Shown: piece by piece, positions 19,122 to 29,810 of the stretch | How positions within the stretch are numbered: position 1 is the stretch's first letter | Layout of the letters: every line of letters starts with the position of its first letter | From: Phanerodontia chrysosporium | Lineage: Eukaryota > Basidiomycota > Agaricomycetes > Polyporales > Phanerochaetaceae | NCBI GenBank assembly: GCA_001910725.1 | Contig: MJGA01000004.1 | Location: 930,001 to 994,000 of the forward strand | Length of the DNA: 64,000 bases | Direction of reading: 5' to 3' | The notes under the pieces: model-generated | Told to the model about the DNA's origin: nothing | Databases searched by the model: none | Seen by the model: only the letters and a program-made list of their open reading frames with translations | Translations under genes and position numbers: made by a program

Positions 19122-19891
19122 TCACTTGGCACGGCGACGCTTTGAATTCAACTTGGCAGCCGCGAGAGCTTCCACTGAGGGTTCCGAGCGGCCGCGTTTC
19201 ATGACTGCTGGAAGCGTATCGCTGGCCGTGCGTGAGACTCTCATTGGCTGCGGCTTGTATGGGATGGCAGTCCCGGGAGGAAGGATGCGTTGCTCTTCCT
19301 CCAAGGTGATCTCCATCTCCGCGACGAGGGACAGCGGAAGAGGGGCGCCATCCTCGATCCCATCTGCCGAGCATCCAGCGTGGTGCGTCCTGATGTGCTC
19401 GACCATGTTGTATTTCCATACCGCCCGTTGCCATTTCCCATTGACGACCGCAGTACACGGCTCTATAGGGCACACAATGGGCGTATCTGTGCACGGCGTG
19501 GTTATGGTGGACTTGAAGCTGTCCCCATACCTGAAGGGTGGCTATGCTGGCACTGGGCGGAGATCTGGTTGCGTTTCCCGGTCGAGATATACAGCTCTTC
19601 GCACATTCGAATGCCTGACCGTCCACAGAACCCGCACGGCATGGTATTTCCGATGGGAGGGGGCTTCAGGGTCTGCAAAGACAGACGACTCAGCGATGAA
19701 CGGAAGCCGGAGCTCGTACCCTGTCCCCGCAGCATGCCCAGCATCAGAGCGCCAAAAGTCTGCTTCCTTCTCATCCTCCTGCGATGTTGGCAGAGTTGTA
19801 GCGAGATTGTGTGAGTCCGGCAGAGGGTCTTTTTCACGAGTCCGAGGGAGAGAAGGAAGAGGGCGTCCGGCTGCCAGAAAGAGGTACTCAT
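19122..19891 (-). pseudogene. Cys/His zinc-finger-like fungal orphan, one-base frameshift
   Basis: The first half has CGFCGRSG followed by a Cys and a basic stretch; the second half has PCTDTPIVCPIEPC, RAVWKYNMVEHIRTHH and a C-terminal basic tail ending KRRRAK. Similar Cys-pair plus WKYNM.EH..THH proteins are abundant in Agaricomycete repeats. The two halves are in different frames and join if one base is inserted near 19535 (HPF then RYGDSF). No start codon is secure. It may have bound nucleic acid. Confidence 0.55.
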
Positions 19892-20386
19892 AAGGAAGAG
19901 ATTATAGGGTGAGGTAGTGTAGACAGTAGAGACCGTCGGACATTATATGTTGTAGGTGTACGCTACTCTCATGAAGAAGGTCGCGCGTAGTCGTGCAAAG
20001 CGTCGTCGAACTCGTTCAGCGGAGCGGCGCCATGACGCGTCGAGATCCTCACGTGATTCATGCCACAAGAGGCAAGTCGTGCGTCCAGTCCCATGTTTTT
20101 GCACGGCCTCTTTTCACACCCGCTATTTGACGAAGAGAGACTGTTTTGCTCTGGCTACCAGCTCGTGTACATATTGCATGAGGTTATATGGGTTGTGCAA
20201 AAGTTATCAGCGCCAAGCAGCAGAAAGCGTGTAAAAGGACCCCGGACACTACCCCCCTACCCAGGCGGCAAGTGGTCAGTGTCAGCGATTCAAATCACGC
20301 CCCCCTCTTGGGGAGGGCGGTCTCAAGAGATATGGGGCCATAGCGTTTTGGCACCATATATTCCAGGTGCGTTCTTCATACTAAAA

Positions 20387-20453
20387 GTCACTTTGCCGGA
20401 GTGGTTAACGGGATCGCCTGCTACTTGCTTAGCTGTCAGCGGTTGGGCTTTGC
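20387..20453 (+). tRNA. tRNA-Ser(GCT)-like 5-prime half with a short intron (remnant)
   Basis: The strand reads GTCACTT, then a D arm whose CCG and CGG pair around GAGTGGTTAA, then an anticodon stem ATCGC/GCGGT enclosing CTGCTA. A 14-nt insert (cttgcttagctgtc) sits just after position 37, where fungal tRNA introns occur, and the anticodon would be GCT. The long variable arm starts TTGGGCTTTGCG. After that the T arm and the 3-prime acceptor strand cannot be found, so this is a truncated tRNA or the head of a tRNA-derived repeat. Confidence 0.4.
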
Positions 20454-21767
20454 GAAAAGTGGTATTTTTAATAGTCCCCGGCTCGATCAGCTCCGCTTCA
20501 CTGTATATACAGGGCACACCGCCTAGTCACTGCGCTTGTTGACTAGGTCATGCGCATCGTAGTCGAGCCTCTGCTCTACCGCACAAAGAGCCATTGAAAG
20601 ATCCTCTCCTGCGCTATAGACTCGCTCGCGGTGCGGTGGTTTGAGCGCGGGGTCTTTGTGTCTGTAGAGGAGCTCTACGAACTGATCCGCATGGACGCAA
20701 CTACGGCCTCCAAGGAAGCTTGTGCATATCTCCTCGAGCGCGGAGCAATACCCTGGCCTGGATTAGTGAACACCTCCATGAGGAACTCGCCGAATGACTT
20801 GTATCCTGAGATGGTCTTCAGGACCTGGTCGAGTCGAGTCTCTTCTGCTGCAAACACCTCGTCGACGTGTTCGGTGGAGCCAGCAGAAGCATGGGTACGA
20901 GTTTGAAAGGAGTCACTAGTAAAATTGCGAAACTGGCCGCGTAGGTCAAGCTGGCCGAACATATCGCGTTGAGAGCATGGACGCGCTCTGGAGGCTTGAC
21001 CGCAACGCCCGGGCGCTTCTGCATGCCCATCCCCCCCCCCCAAAATCCGGAACACCTGCAAGCCCCTCCGCGTCTGAAAGAAGACTAACACAGCCTGCCC
21101 CATGAACATCTCTTCCTCTCGTCGCCCCCGTTTTCCCTCTTTCTTTGGGGCGGGTTTACAATTTGTGTGGTGAACCCCCCAAACCGTGTATGAGCCACCA
21201 CGCCTAATTGTCCTAGGCGACGCTGCTCCAAAAAAAAAAGTGTAATACGGGAATCGAACCTCAGCACTGTGCTACGCTTCGCCCCGGTTTGGCGCGGTTT
21301 GCCAATAGTCCACCATCATCTACAAGCCACTGCAAATAGTTTAGATAGCTCTTGAACGCGCTTCAAGCGCCTGCTTGAATAGGCTGAGAGCTGAGCAGCC
21401 GCCACGTTCCACACACATTCGAGATGGAGCGCAACCGAGCTGTGTCTGCCAAGCATGCACACATACAAAACTAGCGTACCTCATAGCAGATGCATCGTCC
21501 TCCTCGCGCTCCGAGCCCAGATCCGCAACCGCCGCCACCGGGGCGGGCCTCGCAAAATTGAACCAGCAGTCCGCGCCGTGCTTGCAGAAGTCCGCCGCGA
21601 AGAAGCACTACGCCTATACGGCATGAGCCGCTCACCCTCGCCGTGCAGGAACTTGCAACCCATGCCAGCGAAGCACGTGGCAGGTGACGGACACGCGGGG
21701 GGAGCCGACTATCAAGCAGCGGAAGCTCAGGACACCCTCGCACGTAATTAGGCGCCTGGGCTGACCC

Positions 21768-21880
21768 CGGCGAACCTACTCCCCCCGCCCGGGCAGATAG
21801 CGTTCGAATCTATCAGGTTCTCTGTGCACGGCGAACCTACTCCCCCCGCCCGGGCAGATAGTGTTCAAATCCCTCAGACA
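21768..21880. repeat. Tandem duplication, 61-bp period
   Basis: The unit beginning CGGCGAACCTACTCCCC occurs at 21768 and again at 21829, with one or two substitutions over about 45 bp. Confidence 0.75.
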
Positions 21881-22100
21881 CCGCCGCCCTTACCCAGCTT
21901 TAGGGCTAATGCGAGCTCGCGCATCGACTTCCCCCTTTCCCGTTCTTCCCCACACACTCGTTGAGACCCTCGCCGACCCATGATAGATGCGTTGTGGCCA
22001 GGGGGCTTGAGTTAAGCCGACAGCTCCACCCGACACTTCCTAAGCAGACAAGCAGTCTCTGTGTGTGCACCCGCATGTGGCCCGGTTCGCGGGCGCCGAT

Positions 22101-22258
22101 TGGGCGCGTGGTCTTCCTCGGAGGGAGCAAGTATAAGGATGTATTTTCGGTAGAGAAGCAGGGACAGGGCATCGACGGGAGGGTAAGGGATAGAGGCAAA
22201 TAGAGCTTCAGGCACTGGTCAAATCCGCTGGGGGTAAGCTTGCTCTCCGAGCAAGAGG
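22101..22258 (+). repeat. Dispersed repeat, copy 1, ends in a hairpin
   Basis: It shares more than 60 near-identical terminal bases with the copy at 23062-23247, ending GGGGGTAAGCTTGCTCTCC and then GAGCAAG. CTTGCTC and GAGCAAG form a perfect 7-bp stem. The upstream part is alignable but gapped. Confidence 0.7.
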
Positions 22259-23061
22259 CCTCACCGGCAGCCAGCACGCGCCTATCGTCTTGTGGGACCT
22301 CCCACGTGGCACACGCCCTCGGCCTTTCCGACCGCCGCGCTCTCGCTGTCCTAGTGGCACAGCCACCACATGACCAACTCATCTCACGTCTACCCGGGGC
22401 CGGTCGTGCGCTGGGAGTGTGGCATGCCTACACAACCCGCAAATTACGCCCCTAACAACTCGGAATGCATATTGTGATGGCCTAGCACTAGCAATAACAT
22501 TAAAAATGCTGAACTATCGAGCCAAGGGTATATACTCGATAATAAGCCTAGAAATGGCATGATAGCACTACGTGTACCTGTGGATGGACGGTTTGGGCCC
22601 CACATGGCCCGCTTTGACTATTGGCAAACACAGTTCGAAGTTGGGGACTCGCGACCGCGGAGGCAAACAGCGGTAGCACACTTGAACGTGACAGTGCGTG
22701 TCATGGTAAGACAGATCGCTCTGCGGGTCCCCGCCACAGTGCAGAGTCGAGCTGGAGAGGTCGTTAGTCACGGTGAGTGGTACAAGGAGTGCGACGCACG
22801 AGATAACCAAGTGACGCATGTCGAATGGGTTGAATCTGTTGAAAAAGTGAGATACCAGCGGTATGAGAAGCGTGAGTCACCAATCCCAGCTTCTGCACCT
22901 CGTATTCGGCCGCCAAGGTGAGGACTGCATGGCAAAGTTTGGGAAAGGGGGGCAGGGAATTTGCGGCTGTGTACTCCAGGGCATTCCTCATGAAGCAATT
23001 CACAAAGAGGTCTTCCACCGGACACAGCCAGACCGGTGTGTTATACGAGCAAGCGTTTACC

Positions 23062-23247
23062 GGGCCGTTCGTCTTCCTGAGAGAGCAAGTATAATGGGGA
23101 ACAGAGGGTAGTCAAAGGATGTATTTTCAGGAACAGGACATCGACGGGAGGGACTGACGGTTTAGGTAAGGGGAACAAATAAAGGCAAATAGAGCTTCAG
23201 GCGCTTGTCAAATCCGCTGGGGGTAAGCTTGCTCTCCGAGCAAGAGC
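23062..23247 (+). repeat. Dispersed repeat, copy 2, ends in a hairpin
   Basis: Same orientation as copy 1 and about 970 bp downstream. It contains insertions relative to copy 1 but keeps the terminal hairpin. A related word GCTCTCCGAGCAAG also appears at about 28580. Confidence 0.7.
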
Positions 23248-23478
23248 TCCCGAGCTAAACGATACCGCCAGAAATGTCAATGCCACGTGCTGTGCCCTCC
23301 CATCACCTGGTCAAGGGATCCATGATAGTGATCAACGTCATCGCCGGTATGACGCTATGTGCTCTTGTGTGTCCAAATGTCACTGCGTCATCATCCATGC
23401 ACTCATGTGGGTGTAGACTCTCTCTTCGCAACACCCATCTTCGCGTACGACCGCATACAACCTCCTCTCTCTGTCCTT

Positions 23479-24598
23479 ATGCCTAGAGTACCTCGCAGCA
23501 AACAATCTGCAGTACGTGAAAAACTTACGGTGTCGAGTAATCAACTCTGAACTGGATGCTACCAGACCAGCTCAGCCGATGACGATGAGCGGCAGTTGGT
23601 TGCACTTCGCATTGGCAAACAGTTTACCTGTTGCGTGTACCCTTGGCCGACGAATAAGCTTTTCAAGGTTCTCAAAAATCCTGATGATGTGCATGACTCG
23701 TACGCCACCGTGCAAGCCAATGCCGTCCGTGCGTTACTCCCATCAAGCACTGCCCACTGGGTGGATGATCAGTCATTTCAGAAGCGAGTAGGTCCACTGG
23801 ATTGACTCTATACATGCACATGGCTGATCACTCCTCTCCCAAGTTCGAGAAAGGTGGGTCAGACATCAGGCGCTGGCTTGCGTACAACATTGTCCAGAAC
23901 CACGCATCCATCTTTGGCTTCCACGACCCCAACTTTCAGGACGTGAACGCACGCCAGAACATCCCCGAGGTCCAGGCCCTTCTCCACAACAACGCCTTTT
24001 TGTATGACCCCACGGAAGAAAACCGCATCAAATCCCATCTTAGGGGAAGTTCCATTCGAAAGGTGCGTCCTCCCCCCTCCAGTTCACGACCATGTCTTGA
24101 GGGCCACGGGTCTTTTGCCTCCAGACATTGATTCTCCTTCTCTGGGGGCCCACGGCGCTCCAGAGAGATCCACCACGTCCGGCCCCGGGGCCGCCGACCA
24201 ATGGCAAGCTGTGGTCGCTCGACAAAATCAATCACAGTCTCCTCGCTTTTGTGGCCACAATGGTACTTCACTGTCCTTCGTCTCTCTGAACGGTTCACTT
24301 ATGGCATCCTCTCTAGAATTTCTATGTACTCAGTGGTTCATCGGACTTCAGCAACGCACAAGCCAATCCGTCGATGATGAAATTTTACCAGCGCCGATGT
24401 GAGATTCTCAAGATGTTAAAGCACCGGTTCCCCAGGTACCATCAATCACTGATGAATGACCAATTCGACGACCTCGTTGATATCCACAACGATGTGCCCG
24501 ATGAAGTTCAGGACCACGAGGAAGAAGGCTTGGACCTGTTGCAGCGCATGGGGGAAGAGGTGGAGTCAGATGAAGGAGACGAATACTATGACGAATGA
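23479..24598 (+). CDS. Fungal orphan protein, DUF6532-like, multi-exon
   Basis: Probable exons include a short first exon from the ATG at 23479, then a segment reading DDDERQLVALRIGKQF through SSTAHWVDDQSFQKR, an intron (about 23789-23846), a segment FEKGGSDIRRWLAYNIVQ with FGFHDPNFQDVN and AFLYDPTEENR, and further segments KLWSLDKINHSLLAFVATM and a very acidic end with EGDEYYDE. The middle resembles the DUF6532 family of Agaricomycetes. I could not fix every splice site, and frame changes near 24060-24130 might be real damage. No function is known. Confidence 0.5.
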
Positions 24599-25919
24599 AT
24601 GTCATGTACTCACTCTTTTGTAACCACGAATCCATGTTGATCCTCTTCTCATCATCGTCTGCCCACAAGCACGCAATTAACTCGTCCAAAGCACTGTCAG
24701 GTGGCTTGTGCCATGGTGGCCAATTAACCTGGGTAACATGCAATTTGTACGATGTTATAACTGCGGTATTTCATTGTCATAGCACCCACAAGGCACCGTG
24801 AGCACAACAGATGCGTGTCCTGCCTCGGTTATAGGCCAAGGGACACCTTGTTGTAACACGGTATAGGCATGTCATAACTCATGTTATGCTTAGCTCTCTT
24901 TTGTTATCCACGCTGTGCGCACTGTGCCATCGCGCTTCATCGGCTGCCGCACTGGCCCCGAACTGCACATGTTTGTGCGTAATGGAGGGCCACCTTGCAA
25001 CGCCCAATGACCGCCACCAACGCGCACCAGGTGATGCCATGCATTCACGTACTGTGAATTACTCGGTAACCGATGGGGCATGCAATACTCCCTACGAGCC
25101 GCTTGACGTCTGCAGCCTGAGGTCTCCCAGTGAGATCATGTTTCATCACCACATCAGTTCCGGTTCGCGCCCCATCCAGAGTTGACACCTATTGGAGAGT
25201 GAGAAAAATCATGATAAAGAGTACTTTCAGGCTGGCGAAGACGTTGTTATAACATGTGATGGGGATGTTGTAACCCTCTCATGCAGGGCATATAATTTGG
25301 TTTTAGAACCCGCGACACATATGATCTGAACCCACGTTCAAATACTCCTGAGGAGGCCCTGCATCTCATTCTCCCAGGTGGCAAAAAAAAAAAACCACGT
25401 TCCATCGCAGTAACTGAGTCAGTCGCGTGGGGTTGCTCCTCGGAGACTGCTCGGACACTCGAAAGGCGCCCGTTGGGTGCAGGTCTTGCTCGGAGAGTGC
25501 AGGTAGGGTGCAGAGGCGAAAATACACAATGACTTGTGAAGCCGAGGTCCTAATGTTGGGTCGTCTTCGTCGCTCTCGGGGACAGGCTTTGCAGGCATCA
25601 GCAGCCGCTCGCGTCCACGCTCACATTCGTGCAAAGCATACACCAGCACCTCACGAAGCTGTTCACACACCTGCAGTGCTGGATTCTCGCTGTTGCCTTC
25701 CGCGCTGATGGAATCCAAGGCAGAGCCATCGGCAGCAGGTCGAATGAAGAGGTTCGGGTATTTATCATCTTGTATGGAGGCGGTGCATCAGCTCGAACAC
25801 GAGGAACGACTCCTCGCGGTACGCGTACAGCGCCGACGGCGCGTCGATGCTCCTCCACAGCGCCGGCGAGAGCGTTGCGTGGATGCGCCGCAGGACGTGA
25901 AGCTTCCAGATCCTGCACG
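24599..25919. other. Mostly gene-free region
   Basis: It contains a run of A (25383-25394) and, at 25431-25505, several TGCTCGG/CTCGGA words resembling those at 35.7 and 49.4 kb. On the minus strand 25765-25950 could encode an F-box-like scrap (CRIWKLHVLRRIHATLSPAL), but the support is weak. Confidence 0.35.
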
Positions 25920-26414
25920 GCTTCACGACCATGAGCGCGACGCGCAGCACCTCGTCGCTCGTATCGACTTCCAGATGTCGTCCATCTCGCCGTCGGTATG
26001 AAAGTTATGGTCACGCTCAATGTGGAGACCGAACTTGACATTGCGAACGGAGCGCGTGGTCGGATTGTGCAAAACGTTCTGCATCCAGATGAGCCGCCAG
26101 TCGGAGATCAGCCCATCGTTTTCCTGGAACACCTGCCTGCCTATGTTCTCGTTAAGCTAGATCGCACCCGGCTTAGCCAGTTGGACGGTTTGGAAGAGGG
26201 AGTCATACCAATTGAACCCGCAACGAAGTCCTTCACAATTCAGGTCAAAGGCATGGATGGAGGCGTACATCGGAAAAGTGTGAAGCGGAGTCAGCTACCC
26301 ATCATCGGAGCATACGCTTTCACCCACTTCCGCCTGACAACGCTGTCATACTCAGTCAGAGCATTTGAGTTCAGCATAGCGTTCGGACAAGTTGGAGAAA
26401 TAGCTGTTCTCTAG
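25920..26414 (+). pseudogene. C-terminal fragment of Pif1/Helitron-type DNA helicase
   Basis: One frame reads LPDVVHLAVGMKVMVTLNVE, ELDIANGARGRIVQNVLHP and AYVLVKLDRTRLSQLDGLEE, then PIIGAYAFTHFR. This is the region before motif VI of Pif1-like helicases, including those fused in Helitron Rep-Hel proteins. After YAFTHFR the expected SQGQT motif is altered and the frame ends at 26414. All upstream motifs (Walker A and B) are missing, and a stop occurs at about 25932 in the same frame. It is a remnant; whether it came from a Helitron or a host Pif1 gene is undecided. Confidence 0.65.
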
Positions 26415-26509
26415 GTAGTAATTTGAATGGAATTGTTTCATTGTACAGCGAAAGTGATACGGATCCGCAGCTCGCGGCAGGGAGCTATTGTTGGCAACCT
26501 GTATGATCA

Positions 26510-27450
26510 TTCTCAAAGGTCAAGTACAAGGAATAGAAGCATGCCTGTACCACGGCAGCTAGCCTCCGTTGTAACGGAAGAACTTGCCAGGGTCGGCGAG
26601 GGTCAGGTGTGTCAGGATGTTGAGAATATGGCTGACGCTCTCCGACGGCTCGAGAACTGCATCCTCGCCACCCATTTCTGTGCAAATACAACTCAGTTCA
26701 CAGCGAAGACATGTCAAATGCGGGAACTACAGACCTGTCTTCACCCAACCCGGGTGGATGCATACGACTGTGAAGTCGGGCCGCGCTTTCGCCTGCTTGT
26801 ACGTCTGCAAACACGCACTTTAGCGCAACAGATTCCCGATGGGAGGATCGAGACACACCAACATGTTCAGTGCAGTCTTGCTCCTGCTGTACGTCGCGCA
26901 CTTCGGCCCGCAGTCGAGCCTGGTACTCGCGAAACCGCTCGTCATGTTCATGATCGTCTTTTGGCGGCCGGGCTCGAGGAGCGGGAGGAGCGTCTGCGCG
27001 AGGTGACCGGGGCCCCGCGACGTTCACGTTCATGGTGCGCAGGAGGTCTTCAGGACAGAACGAAAAGCCGTATCCATACCAACGTTCTGCAGGTCACATT
27101 GAGCCTCCGTCGGTTGACGTTGTGCCTCCGGCCAAGGGGCGCACAGTTACAACGCAGAACACTCACGATTGCGGCATTGTTCAACAGACAGTCCAGTCCC
27201 CCTTCGCCGACGATGTCCTACACAGGCTTCAACGCGGCCTCGATGCTCTTCATGTCTGCCGTATCAAGTCGCAGAACATAGAGCTTTCCCTTCGCATCGC
27301 CGCTAAGGGCCTGCAAATCGCTGACCGCGGACGGATTGCGACAGGTCGCAATAACGACGTTGGATGGTGTCTGGAACAGCTGGCGGGCTGTTTCGAGACC
27401 TATGCCGCGGGGACGTTCTGCTGGCATCGTCAGCTAGGCGTTGAATAGTA
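26510..27450 (-). pseudogene. Short-chain dehydrogenase/reductase remnant
   Basis: The best block is RGIGLETARQLFQTPSNVV with VLRLDTADMKSIEAALK, the Rossmann start of an SDR. An intron follows (about 27065-27170), then NVNVAGP, and in other frames a YSRSKTALNM piece (catalytic YxxxK) and TVVCIHPGWVKTGLGG, then GKFF at the end. At least three frame changes separate these pieces. The glycine motif TGxxxGIG is incomplete because the first residues are lost where the Cdc20-like remnant begins. It would have been an NAD(P)-dependent oxidoreductase. Confidence 0.65.
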
Positions 27451-28553
27451 GCAGAGGAGCCCCACGGACACCATGCAAGAGCCTGCGCAGGTCAGCAAGC
27501 GCCACACACGCGCAAAGGGGAGCGCACGCTACCTTCACTGGCCCACCGTGCTTGATGCACCCGCCCATCTTCTTGCAGTCGCCCAGCGGCCGGTTCGCGC
27601 GCACGTCCCAGATGTATATGACGCCCTGCTGATCACTTGTCGCGGGGTGGTTTCCGTCTGGGCTGAATCACACGCCGTGCACCTTGCTGCGGTGCTGCTC
27701 AAGCCGCGTCGATGCGTGTGCTTCTCACGAATCGTAGAACTCGATCGTGCCGCTGTCCGAGCCCACCGCGACCACCGACCCTCGCCAGTCCATGCCGCCA
27801 ACGGCATCCCAATCCTGGTCCTGCCACTCCCGCACCTGCTCGCCCGTGCCCGCATCCCAGAGCTGGATCGAGCCGAGCGTCGTCCCCACCGCGATCTCGT
27901 GCGGGCTGTCGACGCTCCACTGCACGCTCGTGGGGCGCCCCTGCGACGCCTTCGTGATTTTTCACAGGTGCGTGATGACATGGCTGTCGAGGTCCTGGTA
28001 GTAGACGTCCTTCCCGCACGCGACGGCGATCTGGTTGCGCCGCGACCAGGTGAGGGGATACGCGAAAGGGTCCGCGGGCACGCCGGGCCCGTCAAGGGCG
28101 AGCACGAACTGCTTGCGGGCGCCGAGGTTCGCGACGCACGACGTCGCAGACACCGTCGTCGTCTTCGCGAGCAGCTGCGAGAAGTTGGCGCGGAGGTGGT
28201 TGTAGTCGGACGAGTCGGCGACGGCGGCGTTGGGGTCCGTGAAGCGCAGCACGCGGTCATCGATGAGTCCGTGTTCAGGGGCGCTTGGATCTCGGGTCTG
28301 GAGGAGATGAAACGATCACCCTGGAAGAGATTCGATGAGCAAAGCACGCGGGGGATATTGGGCTGCCACGCACCGAGGGCTGCACGCGCACAGCCGCGGA
28401 CGAAGGGCCTGCAATAACCTCAGACTGCAAGTCTCGCGACACCGAGGACACCCTCCGCCGTTTGGACGAGTACGCGTTCGTTACTGACGACGGTGCCCAT
28501 GTTCGTTTTCGACGGGGGGTAACGCAGAGGTCGGTGGGGATGTTTCCCTCCAT
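27451..28553 (-). pseudogene. Cdc20/Fizzy-type APC activator, N-terminal part with first WD40 repeats
   Basis: Readable in order: MEGNIPTDLCVTPRRKRT, LFQGDRFISSRPEIQAPLNT (the linker before the propeller of Cdc20 proteins), RVLRFTDPNAAV, SRRNQIAVACGKDVYYQDLD, SPHEIAVGTTLGSIQLWDAG and GVIYIWDVRANRPLGDC, with an intron before ALAWCPWGSS. The reading then stops and the SDR remnant follows. Several pieces are in different frames (around 28320, 28255, 27950 and 27720), some of which may be introns. About half the propeller is missing. A functional copy would recruit substrates to the anaphase-promoting complex. Confidence 0.65.
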
Positions 28554-28843
28554 GAGTCGGATGAGCCAGGTCGTCGTGGGCTCTCCGAGCAAGAATTCCC
28601 GCCGGCGGATCATACGTTAGGGCGCTTCAGAACGACCTACCCTAACCCCAGAGTAGGCCTTCGCACGCTATGAATGTGACGCCCATCTCGCATCCCACTT
28701 ACCCTCACGAGACCTTTCTCGTCCAACTCGGAGAGCCATGATTCACGCCGAATCATCACTATTTGGCACGCCATCTTGCCTGCATAATGATGTAGTAGGT
28801 GTGTAGACTCCATACTCAACGAAGGATCCTCGCTGAACAGGAA
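28554..28843. other. Intergenic, nothing recognised
   Basis: This separates the Cdc20-like remnant from the plus-strand orphan gene. It contains the word GCTCTCCGAGCAAGA at about 28578. Confidence 0.4.
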
Positions 28844-29592
28844 GTTATGTGTTCAGCAAACGCGAACTCTTCTATGGAGAACCTACACCTTGCAGCAATG
28901 GAGGACTCACCCGAGCTTCGAGTGGCATCTGCAGGTGGCCGCGGTGTGGTAGTCGCTCCATCAAACAGTGCGGCGCCTGCCCGAAAGGTGATTATATGCA
29001 TGTATTTTTGGCATTGTGGTCCAACTCTCGACAGCAGGCACCATTGTTTCTCCCCGAGACACCGACCCCCAAAAAGACCACAGGCGGTGGTGATTGCGCC
29101 CCAGACTCTATTGAGCATGCTGGACGTCATGCACGCAAGGTAGATGGTCATCCTGCACGGTTAATTCCCACTTAATGTTCAATTTCAGAGGCCAGCCGAA
29201 CGAAGTCCCAGCGTGGAAATCCTCAGCACCCCGCCCAGGGGCACACCAAGCACCAGGGACCACCACGGTGCACGCCGTGAAGGCAAGGTCAGCTACGAGC
29301 TCAGACGGGCCGATAGTTGCTCAATGCTAAACTCCAGAGACGCGCGGAACGAAGCCCCACAGTAGAAATGGTCAACACGCCACCGCGCAGAAAACGCACC
29401 AAGAAGGATTCTAGTTACGGCGATGCCCGCCATCACAAGGCGGGAACTAGTTGCCCACATACATATGTAAACGCTTTCGAAAGGGAGAACCAGATGGTGC
29501 GCTTGCCCAACGGAGAGCCCCCAAGTTGGCAAGTCGATCTTGTGAATGTTTATAACAATCTGTACGAACGGGAGTACAAGGAATCCATGTAA
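28844..29592 (+). CDS. Orphan protein with a duplicated exon motif
   Basis: Four exons (28844-28987, 29035-29139, 29189-29288, 29339-29592) join into 200 residues with clean GT-AG introns of 47-50 nt. Exons 3 and 4 begin with related peptides, PAERSPSVEILSTPPR and RAERSPTVEMVNTPPR, each starting with a similar nucleotide word, which suggests exon duplication. The remainder is basic and low in complexity, with a conserved-looking end (VRLPNGEPPSWQVDLVNVY). No domain is recognised. The SP and TPP words look like phosphorylation sites. Confidence 0.6.
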
Positions 29593-29810
29593 AAGCTTGT
29601 CCTGCGCCTTTACGGACGCCCTGCTGCAAGTAAGCATGTAGCAGATGGTCAGACACACGATACACACCTGGGTTTAACATGATCGGTATTTGTAAAGGAG
29701 ACATTTGCCCTGCGGTACTCCAGGGGAGGCCATAGATAATATCACACCTCACGAGTGCCGGAACCATGGGATGCTCATTCTGCAAGAGTATAAACAATAA
29801 CAGCGAAACA

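Larger units (their letters stand above)
19892..22100. other. Gene-poor repeat region
   Basis: Apart from a tRNA-like half (20387-20453) and a duplicated 61-bp unit (21768-21880), I see no gene. Frames here are GC-skewed shadows. At 21235-21260 the minus strand holds a good B-box word (GGTTCGATTCC) followed by a T run, but no cloverleaf. Confidence 0.4.

Noticed and set aside
21225..21270. Pol III gene on the minus strand (B box and T run)
   Set aside because: The A-like and B boxes are adjacent, too close for a tRNA, and no cloverleaf forms.
22230..23260. Helitron 3-prime ends at the two hairpins
   Set aside because: Only one copy has a CTAA-like end after the hairpin, and no matching TC start was found.
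27473..28417. Long plus-strand ORF of 314 codons
   Set aside because: It is antisense to the Cdc20-like pieces, whose conserved words are on the minus strand; the ORF is an effect of high GC.
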